Source: Winogradskyella aurantiaca
Lineage (GTDB): Bacteria; Bacteroidota; Bacteroidia; Flavobacteriales; Flavobacteriaceae
Length of the DNA stretch: 64,000 bases
Reading direction: 5' to 3'
Assembly: GCF_003362725.1 (NCBI RefSeq)
Contig: NZ_QKTV01000009.1
Location: 62,001-126,000, forward strand
Position 1 is the stretch's first letter. Every line of letters starts with the position of its first letter. Of this stretch, positions 17,330 through 28,065 are shown piece by piece. A program made the translations under genes and the position numbers. A model generated the notes under the pieces. It saw nothing but the letters and a program-made list of their open reading frames with translations, was not told where the DNA came from and ran no database searches.

Positions 17330-17704
17330 ATGCCAACAATTTCACAATTAGTACGAAAAGGAAGAGCCAAAATAACCAAGAAGAGTAAATCGGCTGCTTT
17401 GGATTCGTGTCCGCAAAGACGTGGTGTATGTACTCGTGTTTATACAACGACTCCAAAGAAACCTAACTCAGCAATGAGAAAGGTTGCAAGGGTTCGTTTA
17501 ACAAACGGAAACGAGGTTAACGCATACATCGGTGGTGAAGGACATAACCTCCAGGAGCACTCGATAGTATTGGTTAGAGGTGGAAGGGTAAAAGATTTAC
17601 CAGGTGTTAGATATCACATTGTTCGTGGTGCATTGGATACAGCCGGTGTAGCAGGTAGAACACAGAGGCGATCTAAGTATGGTGCAAAACGCCCTAAGAA
17701 GTAA
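17330..17704 (+). CDS. rpsL: 30S ribosomal protein S12
   Basis: This 124-residue protein matches S12 end to end: [12 protein letters not shown] start, [17 protein letters not shown] in the middle and [12 protein letters not shown] at the end. S12 lines the decoding centre and helps control accuracy. The two lysines tied to streptomycin sensitivity (in TPKKPNS and GGRVKDLPG) are both Lys, the sensitive-type residues. It is the first gene of the cluster, 22 nt before rpsG. Confidence 0.98.
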   Translation: MPTISQLVRKGRAKITKKSKSAALDSCPQRRGVCTRVYTTTPKKPNSAMRKVARVRLTNGNEVNAYIGGEGHNLQEHSIVLVRGGRVKDLPGVRYHIVRGALDTAGVAGRTQRRSKYGAKRPKK

Positions 17705-17726
17705 TTAAACACTTTAAGAAGAAGAC

Positions 17727-18203
17727 ATGAGAAAAAGACAAGCAAAGAAAAGACCTCTTTTACCAGATCCAAAGTTTAACGATCAGTTAGTAACTAGATT
17801 CGTTAACATGATGATGTGGGATGGAAAGAAGTCTGTGGCATTTAAGGTTTTCTATGATGCCATTGATATTGTTGAAGAAAAAAACAATAACGAAGAAAAG
17901 ACAGCATTAGAGCTTTGGAAAGATGCGTTATCTAATGTAATGCCACACGTAGAAGTAAGAAGTAGAAGAGTGGGTGGAGCTACATTCCAAATTCCAATGC
18001 AAATACGTCCAGACCGAAAGGTGTCAACTGCAATGAAGTGGTTGATTGGATATGCCCGTAAAAGAAATGAGAAGTCTATGGCTCAAAAGCTAGCTGCTGA
18101 AATCATAGCCGCTTCAAAAGAAGAAGGTGCTGCAGTGAAGAAAAGAGTTGACACTCATAAAATGGCAGAAGCTAACAAAGCATTCTCTCACTTTAGATTC
18201 TAA
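17727..18203 (+). CDS. rpsG: 30S ribosomal protein S7
   Basis: The 158-residue product has the S7 signature [20 protein letters not shown] near residue 73 and the basic [13 protein letters not shown] helix. S7 binds the 3' major domain of 16S rRNA, nucleates head assembly and contacts the E site. In E. coli S7 represses the str operon; no such site is obvious in the 22-nt gap before this gene. It is followed by fusA after 7 nt. Confidence 0.98.
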   Translation: MRKRQAKKRPLLPDPKFNDQLVTRFVNMMMWDGKKSVAFKVFYDAIDIVEEKNNNEEKTALELWKDALSNVMPHVEVRSRRVGGATFQIPMQIRPDRKVSTAMKWLIGYARKRNEKSMAQKLAAEIIAASKEEGAAVKKRVDTHKMAEANKAFSHFRF

Positions 18204-18210
18204 TTAACAA

Positions 18211-20337
18211 ATGGGAAGAGATTTAAAATATACTAGAAATATAGGTATAGCCGCGCATATTGACGCTGGTAAAACTACTACTACAGAGCGTGTTTTATTT
18301 TACACGGGTGTATCGCATAAAATTGGTGAGGTTCACGATGGTGCTGCTACTATGGACTGGATGGAGCAAGAGCAAGAAAGAGGTATTACTATTACTTCAG
18401 CTGCAACAACTTGTACTTGGCAGTTTCCAACTGAGCAAGGTAAACCAACTGCAGATGCTAAGGGTTACCATTTCAATATTATTGATACCCCAGGTCACGT
18501 TGATTTTACTGTTGAGGTAAATAGATCATTACGTGTACTTGATGGATTAGTATTCTTATTTAGTGCTGTTGATGGTGTTGAGCCACAATCTGAGACTAAC
18601 TGGAGACTAGCTGATAATTATAAAGTACCTCGCATGGGCTTTGTAAACAAAATGGACCGTCAAGGATCTAATTTCTTAGCGGTATGTCAGCAAGTAAAGG
18701 ATATGTTAGGGTCTAATGCGGTGCCAATTGTATTGCCAATTGGTGACGAAGCTGATTTTAGAGGTATTGTTGACCTTGTAAAAAATAGAGCTATTGTATG
18801 GCACGAAGAGAACTTTGGTTCTACATTCGATGTTGTAGATATTCCTGCAGAGATGCAAGATGAAGTTAGCGAGTACAGAGCTGCGTTAATCGAAGCTGTT
18901 GCTGAATATGATGAGGAGTTAATGGAGAAGTTCTTCGAAGATGAAGACTCTATTACTGAAGAAGAAATTCATGCGGCATTGAGAGCTGCCGTTATGGATA
19001 TGGCTATCATTCCTATGGTATGTGGTTCTGCGTTCAAAAATAAAGGGGTTCAGTTCTTATTAGACTGTGTATGTCGTTATTTACCATCACCAGTTGATAA
19101 AGACGCTATCGTTGGAACTAATCCTGACACTGATGAGGAAGTTTCAAGAAAGCCAGATGTTAAAGAGCCATTTTCAGCTTTAGCATTTAAGATTGCTACA
19201 GATCCATTTGTTGGACGTTTAGCATTCTTCAGAGCTTATTCAGGTCGTTTAGACGCTGGTTCTTACGTATTGAATAATAGATCTGGTAAAAAGGAACGTA
19301 TTTCACGTATCTACCAGATGCACTCTAATAAGCAAAATGCTATCGAGTATATCGAGGCTGGTGATATTGGAGCTGCTGTAGGATTTAAAGACATTAAAAC
19401 TGGTGACACATTATCGGCTGAGAAGTCTCCAATTGTATTGGAATCAATGGACTTCCCTGATCCGGTAATCGGTATTGCAGTTGAGCCTAAAACAAAGGCA
19501 GATGTTGACAAGTTGGGCATTGCTTTAGCTAAGTTAGCTGAAGAAGATCCAACATTTACTGTTAGAACTGATGAAGCTTCTGGTCAGACGATTATCTCTG
19601 GTATGGGTGAGCTTCACTTAGATATTATTGTAGACCGTCTTAAACGTGAGTTCAAGGTAGAGGTTAACCAAGGTCAGCCTCAGGTAGAGTACAAAGAAGC
19701 AATTACCCAAGTTGCACAACACAGAGAAGTTTATAAGAAACAATCTGGTGGACGTGGTAAATTTGCTGATATCGTATTTACTCTTGAGCCTGCTGAAGAA
19801 GGAAAGCAAGGTTTAGAATTTGTTTCTAATATCAAAGGTGGTAACGTACCTAAAGAATTTATTCCATCCGTAGAGAAAGGGTTTAAGCAAGCTATGGTAA
19901 ATGGCCCATTGGCAGGCTATGAAGTAGATGCTATGAAGGTTACCTTAACTGATGGATCTTACCACGATGTGGATTCTGATCAGTTATCATTCGAATTGGC
20001 TGCTAAATTAGGTTTTAAAGCTGCTGCTAAAGCTGCTAAAGCCGTCATCATGGAGCCAATTATGAAATTGGAAGTGTTAACTCCTGAAGAAAACATGGGA
20101 GATATTGTTGGAGATCTTAACCGTCGTCGTGGTCAGGTAAATGACATGAGCGATAGAGCAGGATCTAAAGTTGTTAAGGCAAATGTGCCATTATCTGAAA
20201 TGTTTGGTTATGTAACATCATTAAGAACATTATCATCAGGTAGAGCAACATCTACTATGGAATTTTCACACTATGCTGAAACACCTTCTAACATTTCGGA
20301 AGAGGTGATTAAAGCAGCAAAAGGAGTTGAAGCTTAA
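18211..20337 (+). CDS. fusA: Elongation factor G
   Basis: The 708-residue translational GTPase has all G motifs: [13 protein letters not shown] near 17, the switch I region [11 protein letters not shown] near 62, DTPGHVDF near 92 and NKMDRQ near 146. Domains II-V follow, including [10 protein letters not shown] near 470 and [10 protein letters not shown] near 512. EF-G drives translocation and, with RRF, ribosome recycling. Length and order are typical. It is embedded between rpsG and rpsJ with gaps of 7 and 11 nt, so it is co-transcribed with them. Confidence 0.98.
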   Translation: MGRDLKYTRNIGIAAHIDAGKTTTTERVLFYTGVSHKIGEVHDGAATMDWMEQEQERGITITSAATTCTWQFPTEQGKPTADAKGYHFNIIDTPGHVDFTVEVNRSLRVLDGLVFLFSAVDGVEPQSETNWRLADNYKVPRMGFVNKMDRQGSNFLAVCQQVKDMLGSNAVPIVLPIGDEADFRGIVDLVKNRAIVWHEENFGSTFDVVDIPAEMQDEVSEYRAALIEAVAEYDEELMEKFFEDEDSITEEEIHAALRAAVMDMAIIPMVCGSAFKNKGVQFLLDCVCRYLPSPVDKDAIVGTNPDTDEEVSRKPDVKEPFSALAFKIATDPFVGRLAFFRAYSGRLDAGSYVLNNRSGKKERISRIYQMHSNKQNAIEYIEAGDIGAAVGFKDIKTGDTLSAEKSPIVLESMDFPDPVIGIAVEPKTKADVDKLGIALAKLAEEDPTFTVRTDEASGQTIISGMGELHLDIIVDRLKREFKVEVNQGQPQVEYKEAITQVAQHREVYKKQSGGRGKFADIVFTLEPAEEGKQGLEFVSNIKGGNVPKEFIPSVEKGFKQAMVNGPLAGYEVDAMKVTLTDGSYHDVDSDQLSFELAAKLGFKAAAKAAKAVIMEPIMKLEVLTPEENMGDIVGDLNRRRGQVNDMSDRAGSKVVKANVPLSEMFGYVTSLRTLSSGRATSTMEFSHYAETPSNISEEVIKAAKGVEA

Positions 20338-20348
20338 ATTTTAAGAAA

Positions 20349-20654
20349 ATGAGTCAGAAAATCAGAATAAAATTAAAATCATACGATCACAACTTAGTAG
20401 ACAAGTCTGCTGATAAGATTGTAAAAACTGTAAAAAGTACAGGAGCGGTTGTAACAGGTCCAATTCCGTTACCAACTCACAAAAAAATCTTTACAGTATT
20501 ACGTTCTCCTCACGTAAACAAGAAGTCGAGAGAGCAGTTCCAATTAAGTTCTTATAAGAGATTATTGGATATCTACTCATCGTCCTCAAAGACAATTGAT
20601 GCTTTAATGAAGTTAGAGTTGCCAAGTGGGGTTGAAGTTGAGATCAAAGTGTAA
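20349..20654 (+). CDS. rpsJ: 30S ribosomal protein S10 (NusE)
   Basis: The 101-residue protein has the S10 core: [31 protein letters not shown] and [13 protein letters not shown]10 is a 30S head protein and, as NusE, links NusG to the ribosome and takes part in antitermination. In E. coli S10 opens its own operon; here it follows fusA by 11 nt. The 138-nt gap after it carries a structured element (see 20663-20758). Confidence 0.98.
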   Translation: MSQKIRIKLKSYDHNLVDKSADKIVKTVKSTGAVVTGPIPLPTHKKIFTVLRSPHVNKKSREQFQLSSYKRLLDIYSSSSKTIDALMKLELPSGVEVEIKV

Positions 20655-20662
20655 GTATAAAT

Positions 20663-20758
20663 CCTGAATTGTTCAGGAAAACATGTCCGGAGCTGCGAGC
20701 GAAGGAAAAACGGTAAAAATACAATTCAAGGCTGAAATGTATTTCGGCCTTGAATTTT
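20663..20758 (+). ncRNA. Candidate ribosomal-protein leader/attenuator between rpsJ and rplC
   Basis: Three elements lie in a row. Hairpin I (20663-20677) is CCTGAA-TTG-TTCAGG. Module II (20686-20706) has outer stem UCC/GGA and inner stem GCU/AGC, separated by a purine internal loop GGA/GAA that could form tandem G-A pairs. Hairpin III has 15-bp arms at 20724-20738 and 20741-20755 with one G-U pair, followed by TTTGA. TGAATTGT (20665-20672, in hairpin I) is fully complementary to ACAATTCA (20721-20728, in hairpin III), so I:III pairing excludes both hairpins. This layout fits a switch controlling rplC and the genes downstream. The ligand is not known; L4 regulates the E. coli S10 operon. Confidence 0.55.
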
Positions 20759-20792
20759 GAATAATAAATAGTAACAATAAATAATAATTAAA

Positions 20793-21410
20793 ATGTCTGG
20801 GTTAATTGGAAAGAAAATCGGTATGACCAGCATCTTCGACGAGAATGGAAAGAATATTCCATGTACCGTTATTGAAGCAGGTCCATGTATCGTTACCCAA
20901 GTCAGAACCGAAGAAGTTGATGGTTATAATGCCTTACAACTTGGTTTCGATGACGCGACAGAGAAAAGTGCTACTAAAGCAGACTTAGGTCATGCTAAGA
21001 AAGCTGGTACTTCTGTAAAGCGCAAAGTCGTTGAATTCAAAGGTTTTGATGAGGAGTACAAATTAGGTGATGCTATTACTGTAGATCACTTTATGGAAGG
21101 AGAGTTTGTTGATATTTCTGGAACTTCTAAAGGTAAAGGATTCCAGGGGGTTGTTAAACGCCACAATTTTGCTGGTGTTGGTCAAGCAACTCACGGTCAA
21201 CATAACCGTTTAAGAGCTCCAGGTTCTATTGGTGCCGCTTCATATCCTGCAAGAGTATTTAAAGGAATGAAAATGGCCGGTAGAATGGGCGGTGAAACAG
21301 TTAAAGTTCAAAATTTAAGAGTGTACAAGGTTGTTCCTGAAAAGAACTTATTAGTTGTTAAAGGATGTGTGCCTGGTCATAAGAACTCTTATGTAATTAT
21401 TGAGAAGTAA
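20793..21410 (+). CDS. rplC: 50S ribosomal protein L3
   Basis: The 205-residue product shows the L3 landmarks: [19 protein letters not shown] at the start, [17 protein letters not shown] near 111, and [16 protein letters not shown] near 152. The [17 protein letters not shown] loop reaches toward the peptidyl transferase centre. L3 is one of the first proteins in 50S assembly. The last base of its TAA stop is the first base of the rplD ATG, so translation is coupled. It follows the structured rpsJ-rplC gap. Confidence 0.98.
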   Translation: MSGLIGKKIGMTSIFDENGKNIPCTVIEAGPCIVTQVRTEEVDGYNALQLGFDDATEKSATKADLGHAKKAGTSVKRKVVEFKGFDEEYKLGDAITVDHFMEGEFVDISGTSKGKGFQGVVKRHNFAGVGQATHGQHNRLRAPGSIGAASYPARVFKGMKMAGRMGGETVKVQNLRVYKVVPEKNLLVVKGCVPGHKNSYVIIEK

Positions 21411-22039
21411 TGAAGGTAGCAGTTTTAGATATTAAAGGAAATGACACTGGTAGAAAAGCAGAGCTTTCTAAAGAAGTGTTTGCTATTGAACCAAACAATC
21501 ACGCTGTTTATTTAGATGTGAAGCAATACTTGGCTAATCAAAGACAAGGAACTCACAAGGCTAAAGAAAGAGGTGAGATTACTGGTAGTACTCGTAAGAT
21601 CAAAAAACAAAAAGGAACTGGTACAGCTCGTGCGGGAAGTATCAAGTCTGGGGTGTTTAAAGGTGGTGGACGTATGTTTGGTCCTAGACCTAGAAATTAC
21701 GGGTTTAAATTGAACAAAAATCTTAAGCGTTTAGCTAGAAAGTCTGCCTTAACTCTTAAGGCAAATGACAAATCCATCGTGGTTGTAGAGGACTTTAATT
21801 TTGAAGCTCCAAAAACTAAGGATTTTGTTAACGTGCTAAAGGCATTAGAGATAGAAAACAAAAAGTCTTTGTTCGTGTTGGGTGACTCAAATAATAACGT
21901 ATATTTGTCGTCGCGCAATTTAAAAGGCTCTGAAGTTGTAACCAACTCAGAATTAAGTACTTACAAGATTATGAGAGCTAATAAAGTAGTTCTTTTAGAA
22001 AGTGCGTTAGAAGGAATTGAATCGAATTTAAGTAAATAG
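21410..22039 (+). CDS. rplD: 50S ribosomal protein L4
   Basis: This 209-residue protein has the L4 extended loop [20 protein letters not shown] near 63-82, which lines the peptide exit tunnel, and the FGPRPRNY motif. L4 is the feedback regulator of the S10 operon in E. coli, acting on an mRNA leader; a structured gap lies one gene upstream here. Its start overlaps the rplC stop by one base. Confidence 0.98.
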   Translation: MKVAVLDIKGNDTGRKAELSKEVFAIEPNNHAVYLDVKQYLANQRQGTHKAKERGEITGSTRKIKKQKGTGTARAGSIKSGVFKGGGRMFGPRPRNYGFKLNKNLKRLARKSALTLKANDKSIVVVEDFNFEAPKTKDFVNVLKALEIENKKSLFVLGDSNNNVYLSSRNLKGSEVVTNSELSTYKIMRANKVVLLESALEGIESNLSK

Positions 22040-22047
22040 AAACAGAG

Positions 22048-22338
22048 ATGAGTATCTTAATAAAACCTATCATCACCGAAAAAGCGACCATGCAAAGTGA
22101 GTTGCTTAATGCGTACGCATTTGAGGTGAATACAAAGGCGAACAAGGTAGAAATCAAAAAAGCTGTTGAAGAAGCTTATGGTGTTTCTGTTGAAAAAGTT
22201 CGTACAATAAACGTCCGTCCAGATAGAAGAACCCGTTATACAAAAACAGGTATTCAGCATGGTAAAACAAACGCTGTTAAAAAAGCGATTGTACAACTGG
22301 CGGAAGGTGAGACTATAGATATATACGCTAACATGTAA
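22048..22338 (+). CDS. rplW: 50S ribosomal protein L23
   Basis: The 96-residue protein begins MSILIKPIITEKATMQSE, the standard L23 N-terminus, and has the KANKVEIKKAVEEAYGV and VRTINVRPD segments. L23 sits at the tunnel exit and docks SRP and trigger factor. It is 8 nt after rplD and 10 nt before rplB. Confidence 0.97.
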   Translation: MSILIKPIITEKATMQSELLNAYAFEVNTKANKVEIKKAVEEAYGVSVEKVRTINVRPDRRTRYTKTGIQHGKTNAVKKAIVQLAEGETIDIYANM

Positions 22339-22348
22339 TTAGACAACA

Positions 22349-23176
<828 letters not shown>

Positions 23177-23186
23177 TTAGAAGACT

Positions 23187-23465
23187 ATGGCACGTTCATT
23201 AAAAAAAGGACCATACATCCATCATTCATTAGAAAAGAAAGTTGCAGCTAATGTTGCAGCTAACAAAAAGACCGTAATCAAAACTTGGTCTAGAGCTTCA
23301 ATGATCTCACCTGAGTTTGTTGGACAGACTATTGCGGTTCATAATGGAAGACAATTTGTTCCAGTATATGTTACTGAGAACATGGTAGGTCACAAACTCG
23401 GAGAATTTTCACCAACACGATCGTTTAGAGGTCACGCTGGTGCTAAAAATAAAGGTAAAAAATAA
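23187..23465 (+). CDS. rpsS: 30S ribosomal protein S19
   Basis: The 92-residue protein begins [19 protein letters not shown] and contains [19 protein letters not shown] and FRGHAGAK, all hallmarks of S19. S19 forms a head complex with S13 and contacts the A-site finger. It is followed by rplV after 5 nt. Confidence 0.98.
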   Translation: MARSLKKGPYIHHSLEKKVAANVAANKKTVIKTWSRASMISPEFVGQTIAVHNGRQFVPVYVTENMVGHKLGEFSPTRSFRGHAGAKNKGKK

Positions 23466-23470
23466 GCGCA

Positions 23471-23878
23471 ATGGGAAGTCGTAAAAAACAAATGGCAGAA
23501 GCCATTAAAGCCGAAAAGAAGCAAGTTGCTTTTGCTAAGCTAAACAACTGTCCTACTTCGCCAAGAAAAATGCGCTTAGTTGCGGATTTAGTAAGAGGTG
23601 AGAAAGTTGATAAGGCGCTTCAGATATTAAGATTTAGTCCAAAAGAAGCTTCTAAGAGACTAGAGAAGTTATTGCTTTCTGCGATAGCTAACTGGCAAGC
23701 TAAGAATGAGGATGCTGATATTGAAGAGGCAGATCTTTTTATCAAGGAAATAAGAGTTGACGGTGGTACAATGCTGAAGCGTTTACGTCCGGCACCTCAG
23801 GGAAGAGCACACAGAATTAGAAAAAGATCTAACCATGTAACTATGGTTGTAGATTCATTAAACAATACACAAAGCTAA
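23471..23878 (+). CDS. rplV: 50S ribosomal protein L22
   Basis: The 135-residue product carries the L22 core ([20 protein letters not shown] near 27) and the beta-hairpin tip [19 protein letters not shown] near 109. That hairpin lines the exit tunnel, where macrolide-resistance mutations occur in other species. It has an N-terminal extension of about 17 Lys-rich residues relative to E. coli. It is 9 nt before rpsC. Confidence 0.97.
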   Translation: MGSRKKQMAEAIKAEKKQVAFAKLNNCPTSPRKMRLVADLVRGEKVDKALQILRFSPKEASKRLEKLLLSAIANWQAKNEDADIEEADLFIKEIRVDGGTMLKRLRPAPQGRAHRIRKRSNHVTMVVDSLNNTQS

Positions 23879-23887
23879 GATAGAGAT

Positions 23888-24598
23888 ATGGGACAGAAGA
23901 CAAATCCAATCGGAAATCGTTTAGGAATTATCAGAGGATGGGAATCTAACTGGTATGGTGGCAATGATTATGGAGATAAGCTTGCTGAAGACGATAAGAT
24001 TAGAAAATATGTTCACGCTCGTCTTTCTAAGGCTAGTGTATCAAGAGTAATTATCGAGCGTACTTTAAAGCTTGTAACCGTTACTATCACTACGGCAAGA
24101 CCTGGTATCATTATTGGTAAAGGTGGCCAAGAGGTAGACAAGTTAAAAGAAGAGCTTAAGAAAATTACCGGCAAAGAGGTTCAGTTGAACATCTTTGAAA
24201 TTAAGAGACCTGAGCTAGATGCGTATTTAGTAGCGTCAAGTGTTGCTCGTCAGATTGAAAGCCGAATTTCATACAGACGTGCAATTAAGATGGCTATTGC
24301 TGCGGCAATGCGTATGAATGCTGAAGGAATTAAAATTCAAATTAGTGGTCGTTTAAACGGTGCTGAAATGGCACGTTCTGAGCACTATAAAGAAGGTAGA
24401 ATTCCATTATCAACATTCAGAGCAGACATTGATTATGCTTTAGTTGAAGCTCATACTACTTACGGTAGATTGGGTGTAAAGGTTTGGATCATGAAAGGTG
24501 AGGTTTATGGTAAGCGTGAGCTATCTCCATTAGTTGGCCTTTCTAAGAAACAAGGTAAAGGTGGACGCGGAAATAACAAGATGCGTCGCAGAAAGTAA
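23888..24598 (+). CDS. rpsC: 30S ribosomal protein S3
   Basis: This 236-residue protein begins [18 protein letters not shown]. It has the KH motif [20 protein letters not shown] near 74 and the C-terminal [17 protein letters not shown]3 forms part of the mRNA entry tunnel and its helicase activity. The Gly/Lys-rich tail ([16 protein letters not shown]) is typical of Bacteroidetes. It is 20 nt before rplP. Confidence 0.98.
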   Translation: MGQKTNPIGNRLGIIRGWESNWYGGNDYGDKLAEDDKIRKYVHARLSKASVSRVIIERTLKLVTVTITTARPGIIIGKGGQEVDKLKEELKKITGKEVQLNIFEIKRPELDAYLVASSVARQIESRISYRRAIKMAIAAAMRMNAEGIKIQISGRLNGAEMARSEHYKEGRIPLSTFRADIDYALVEAHTTYGRLGVKVWIMKGEVYGKRELSPLVGLSKKQGKGGRGNNKMRRRK

Positions 24599-24618
24599 TT
24601 TTTTAAAGCAAAAAGGAA

Positions 24619-25038
24619 ATGTTACAGCCTAAAAGAACAAAATTTCGTAAGCAGCAGAAAGGCCGCATGAAGGGTAACTCTGGAAGAGGTCATATGTTGT
24701 CAAACGGTACCTTTGGAATCAAGTCGTTAGACTCTTCATTTATAACAGCAAGACAAATTGAGGCAGCTCGTGTTGCCGCTACACGTTACATGAAAAGGGA
24801 AGGATCTCTTTGGATCAAAATTTTCCCAGACAAGCCTATTACTAAAAAGCCTCTTGAGGTACGTATGGGTAAGGGTAAAGGTGCGGTAGAATACTGGGCA
24901 GCTGTTGTAAAACCAGGTCGTATTTTATTTGAAGTTAGTGGTGTGCCATTAGACGTTGCTCAAGAAGCATTGCGTTTGGCAGCTCAAAAGCTTCCAGTTA
25001 AAACTAAGTTTATCGTAGCTAGAGATTACGAAGCTTAA
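24619..25038 (+). CDS. rplP: 50S ribosomal protein L16
   Basis: The 139-residue protein starts [20 protein letters not shown] and has [20 protein letters not shown] and [10 protein letters not shown], diagnostic of L16. L16 organises the A-site side of the 50S subunit and helps place tRNA. It lies between rpsC and rpmC with short gaps. Confidence 0.98.
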   Translation: MLQPKRTKFRKQQKGRMKGNSGRGHMLSNGTFGIKSLDSSFITARQIEAARVAATRYMKREGSLWIKIFPDKPITKKPLEVRMGKGKGAVEYWAAVVKPGRILFEVSGVPLDVAQEALRLAAQKLPVKTKFIVARDYEA

Positions 25039-25051
25039 AAAGTAGTTTATT

Positions 25052-25243
25052 ATGAAACAATCTGAAATTATAAGCTTATCTACAGCTGAGTTACAAGAAA
25101 AACTTGGTGAAACGAAAAAGAGTTATACTGATCTTAAAATGGCTCATGCCATTTCGCCGTTGGAGAATCCAATTCAATTAAAGCACCTCAGAAGAAGTGT
25201 TGCAAGAATGGCTACTGAGTTAAGTAAAAGAGACGATCAATAA
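25052..25243 (+). CDS. rpmC: 50S ribosomal protein L29
   Basis: The 63-residue helical protein matches L29: EIISLSTAELQEKLGETKKS, then NPIQLKHLRRSVARM. L29 sits beside L23 near the tunnel exit. It is 13 nt after rplP and 16 nt before rpsQ, in the standard order. Confidence 0.96.
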   Translation: MKQSEIISLSTAELQEKLGETKKSYTDLKMAHAISPLENPIQLKHLRRSVARMATELSKRDDQ

Positions 25244-25259
25244 TTGTATCTGCTGAAAG

Positions 25260-25517
25260 ATGGAAAAAAGAAATTTAAGAAAAGAACGTATTGGTGTAGT
25301 AACCAGCAACAAAATGCAAAAGTCAATTGTTGTATCTGAGGTTAAAAAAGTAAAACACCCTATGTACGGGAAATTCGTTTTAAAAACGAAGAAATACGTT
25401 GCACACGACGAGACAAACGACTGCAACATTGGTGATACTGTAAAGATCATGGAAACAAGACCTATGAGTAAATCCAAGTGTTGGAGATTAGTAGAAATTA
25501 TAGAAAGAGCTAAGTAA
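25260..25517 (+). CDS. rpsQ: 30S ribosomal protein S17
   Basis: This 85-residue OB-fold protein has S17 signatures: [38 protein letters not shown] and [21 protein letters not shown]17 is a primary 16S-binding protein of the 30S body. It is 2 nt before rplN, so coupled translation is likely. Confidence 0.97.
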   Translation: MEKRNLRKERIGVVTSNKMQKSIVVSEVKKVKHPMYGKFVLKTKKYVAHDETNDCNIGDTVKIMETRPMSKSKCWRLVEIIERAK

Positions 25518-25519
25518 TT

Positions 25520-25888
25520 ATGGTACAACAAGAATCAAGACTTAAAGTTGCAGACAATACGGGCGCTAAAGAAGTTTTAACGATCCGTGTCTTAGGAGGT
25601 ACGAAGAAACGTTATGCCTCTGTTGGTGATAAAATTGTAGTATCAGTTAAATCTGCCACTCCAAATGGAAGTGTTAAGAAAGGTGCTGTTTCTACTGCTG
25701 TAGTAGTGAGAACTGCTAAAGAAGTAAGAAGACCAGACGGCTCTTATATTAGATTTGATGATAACGCTTGTGTTTTATTGAACCCTCAAGGTGAAATGAG
25801 AGGAACACGTGTTTTTGGTCCTGTGGCCAGAGAGTTACGTGACAAGCAATTCATGAAAATAGTTTCATTAGCACCTGAAGTGCTTTAA
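25520..25888 (+). CDS. rplN: 50S ribosomal protein L14
   Basis: The 122-residue protein begins [20 protein letters not shown] and has [18 protein letters not shown] and [13 protein letters not shown], as in L14. L14 forms an intersubunit bridge and is the docking site of RsfS, whose gene lies at 45741-46112. It is 8 nt before rplX. Confidence 0.98.
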   Translation: MVQQESRLKVADNTGAKEVLTIRVLGGTKKRYASVGDKIVVSVKSATPNGSVKKGAVSTAVVVRTAKEVRRPDGSYIRFDDNACVLLNPQGEMRGTRVFGPVARELRDKQFMKIVSLAPEVL

Positions 25889-25896
25889 AAGCTAGT

Positions 25897-26211
25897 ATGA
25901 TGACAAAATTGAAAATTAAATCAGGAGACACTGTACAAGTTATTGCTGGAGATCACAAGGGATCTGAAGGTAAGGTGTTACAAGTGCTAAGAGATAAGAA
26001 CAAAGCTATTGTTGAGGGTATTAATATGGTGAAACGCCATACAAAGCCAAGTGCTCAGAATCCTCAAGGTGGAATTGTTGAGAAAGAAGCAGCTATTCAT
26101 ATCTCAAACCTTTCGTTATTAACAGCTAAAGGTGAGACTACAAGAGTGGGATATAGAATGGAAGGCGATAAGAAAGTTAGATTTTCTAACAAATCAAATG
26201 AAGTAATTTAA
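25897..26211 (+). CDS. rplX: 50S ribosomal protein L24
   Basis: The 104-residue product has the KOW motif ([20 protein letters not shown] near 9-28) and [11 protein letters not shown]24 initiates 50S assembly and sits near the tunnel exit. The MM start leaves one residue of ambiguity. It is 2 nt before rplE. Confidence 0.97.
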   Translation: MMTKLKIKSGDTVQVIAGDHKGSEGKVLQVLRDKNKAIVEGINMVKRHTKPSAQNPQGGIVEKEAAIHISNLSLLTAKGETTRVGYRMEGDKKVRFSNKSNEVI

Positions 26212-26213
26212 TT

Positions 26214-26765
26214 ATGGCTTACGTTGCAAGATTAAAAAAGGAGTATGCGGAAAAAGTTGTTCCGGCCCTTACAGACGAATTTGGATATGAGAACGTAATG
26301 CAAGTTCCAAAACTTAAGAAAATTGTTATTTCTAAAGGTGTTGGTGCTGCAGTAGCTGATAAGAAATTAATTGATCACGCAGTTGAGGAATTAACTAAGA
26401 TTTCTGGACAAAAAGCCGTGGCTACAATTTCTAAAAAAGACGTTGCTTCATTTAAGCTTAGAAAAGGAATGCCAATTGGCGCTAAAGTTACTTTAAGAGG
26501 TGAGCAGATGTATGAGTTTTTAGATAGACTTGTTACTTCAGCTTTACCACGTGTAAGAGACTTTAACGGTATCAAGGCTAACGGATTTGATGGTAGAGGT
26601 AATTATAACTTAGGTATTACTGAGCAGATTATCTTCCCTGAGATCAATATTGACAAGATCAACAAGATCTCTGGAATGGACATCACCTTCGTAACTTCAG
26701 CTGAGACTGATAAAGAAGCAAAATCGCTTTTAACAGAACTAGGATTACCATTTAAAAAGAATTAA
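26214..26765 (+). CDS. rplE: 50S ribosomal protein L5
   Basis: The 183-residue protein matches L5: [39 protein letters not shown], and [16 protein letters not shown]5 binds 5S rRNA in the central protuberance. It is nested tightly between rplX (2 nt) and rpsN (1 nt). Confidence 0.98.
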   Translation: MAYVARLKKEYAEKVVPALTDEFGYENVMQVPKLKKIVISKGVGAAVADKKLIDHAVEELTKISGQKAVATISKKDVASFKLRKGMPIGAKVTLRGEQMYEFLDRLVTSALPRVRDFNGIKANGFDGRGNYNLGITEQIIFPEINIDKINKISGMDITFVTSAETDKEAKSLLTELGLPFKKN

Positions 26766-26766
26766 T

Positions 26767-27036
26767 ATGGCAAAAGAATCAATGAAAGCACGTGAAGTGA
26801 AGCGTGCAAAAACAGTAGCAAAATATGCCGCTAAGCGTAAAGCCCTTAAAGAGGCTGGAGATTATGAGGCATTACAAAAGCTACCAAAGAACGCTTCTCC
26901 AATCCGTATGCATAACCGTTGTAAATTAACGGGACGGCCAAAAGGTTATATGCGTCAGTTTGGAATTTCTCGTGTTACCTTCAGAGAGATGGCTAATCAA
27001 GGTCTTATTCCTGGAGTGAAAAAAGCGAGCTGGTAA
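26767..27036 (+). CDS. rpsN: 30S ribosomal protein S14, zinc-free type
   Basis: The 89-residue protein begins [20 protein letters not shown] and ends in the S14 signature [20 protein letters not shown]. The paired CxxC motifs of the short zinc-binding form are absent and the length fits the long C-minus form. S14 is a late-assembling head protein. The 65-nt gap that follows contains a strong hairpin before rpsH. Confidence 0.97.
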   Translation: MAKESMKAREVKRAKTVAKYAAKRKALKEAGDYEALQKLPKNASPIRMHNRCKLTGRPKGYMRQFGISRVTFREMANQGLIPGVKKASW

Positions 27037-27051
27037 AATAAATTAGTAATG

Positions 27052-27087
27052 GGTTTTAGGTTTGCAGTTGCTGCAAAAACCAAAACC
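27052..27087 (+). promoter_or_regulatory. Stem-loop between rpsN and rpsH
   Basis: The arms 27052-27067 and 27071-27087 form about 15 bp around a UUG loop, with a single-A bulge on the left and an AA bulge on the right. It ends 14 nt before the rpsH start. No U-run follows, so it is not a simple terminator. S8 is the spc-operon repressor in E. coli, which makes a site directly before rpsH interesting, but the motif is not visibly the E. coli S8 site. Confidence 0.5.
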
Positions 27088-27101
27088 GTAAATCAATAGT
27101 T

Positions 27102-27500
27102 ATGTATACAGATCCAATTGCGGATTTTTTAACGCGAATTAGAAATGCTGTGAAAGCCAACCACAGAGTGGTAGAGATTCCTGCTTCTAATTTAAAAAAG
27201 GAGATGACTAAAATATTATTCGATCAAGGGTATATTTTAAGTTACAAGTTTGATGATTCAACTGCTCAGGGTACTATTAAAATTGCCCTGAAGTATAACA
27301 AAGACACTAAAGAGTCTGTCATCAAGAAAATTCAAAGAATTAGTACACCAGGTTTACGTAAGTATGCAGGTGCCAACGAAATGCCTCGTATCCTTAATGG
27401 ATTAGGTATTGCTATTGTTTCTACTTCTCACGGAGTAATGACAGGTAAGCAAGCTAACAAGGCCAATGTTGGTGGTGAATTATTATGTTACGTTTACTAA
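27102..27500 (+). CDS. rpsH: 30S ribosomal protein S8
   Basis: The 132-residue product begins MYTDPIADFLTRIRNAVKAN and ends STSHGVMTGKQANKANVGGE, the S8 C-terminal signature. S8 binds helix 21 of 16S rRNA and, in E. coli, represses the spc operon through an mRNA mimic. A stem-loop (27052-27087) precedes it. rplF follows after 12 nt. Confidence 0.98.
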   Translation: MYTDPIADFLTRIRNAVKANHRVVEIPASNLKKEMTKILFDQGYILSYKFDDSTAQGTIKIALKYNKDTKESVIKKIQRISTPGLRKYAGANEMPRILNGLGIAIVSTSHGVMTGKQANKANVGGELLCYVY

Positions 27501-27512
27501 AAACTGTAAGTC

Positions 27513-28055
27513 ATGAGTAGAATAGGTAATAATCCAATTTCAATTGCTGATGGTGTTACTGTTGAAGTAAACAACAACACAATTGTAGTAAAAGGAAAAC
27601 TAGGTGAGTTAACTCAAGAGTTTTCAGATATCGATATTAAAATCGAAGAAGGTGTAGTGACATTAAGTCGCCCTTCAGATAAGAAAGATCACCGCGCTAA
27701 GCACGGTTTATATAGAGCTCTTATCGCTAACATGATTCACGGTGTGTCTCAAGGATGGACTAAAGAATTAGAATTAGTTGGTGTAGGTTACAGAGCCTCT
27801 AACCAGGGTCAAAAATTAGATCTTGCTTTAGGATTTTCACACAACATCGTTATGGACATTGCTCCTGAGGTGAAAATTGAAACAGTAAGTGAAAAAGGAA
27901 AGAACCCAATAGTAAAATTAACATCACACGATAAGCAACTTGTAGGTCAGGTAGCTGCTAAAATCCGCGGATTTAGAAAGCCAGAGCCATACAAAGGAAA
28001 AGGTGTGAAGTTTGTTGGTGAAGAAATTAGAAGAAAAGCAGGTAAATCAGCTTAA
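27513..28055 (+). CDS. rplF: 50S ribosomal protein L6
   Basis: The 180-residue protein has the L6 double alpha-beta repeat, with ELVGVGYRASNQGQKLDLAL near 88 and the C-terminal KIRGFRKPEPYKGKGVKF. L6 sits at the base of the L7/L12 stalk near the factor site. Length is normal. It is 10 nt before rplR. Confidence 0.98.
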   Translation: MSRIGNNPISIADGVTVEVNNNTIVVKGKLGELTQEFSDIDIKIEEGVVTLSRPSDKKDHRAKHGLYRALIANMIHGVSQGWTKELELVGVGYRASNQGQKLDLALGFSHNIVMDIAPEVKIETVSEKGKNPIVKLTSHDKQLVGQVAAKIRGFRKPEPYKGKGVKFVGEEIRRKAGKSA

Positions 28056-28065
28056 TAATTAAGTT

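Noticed and set aside
25220-25531. Open frame of 103 codons opposite rpsQ
   Set aside because: Antisense to a highly conserved ribosomal gene, rich in Phe/Ser/Ile as expected for the complement of Lys-rich coding sequence.
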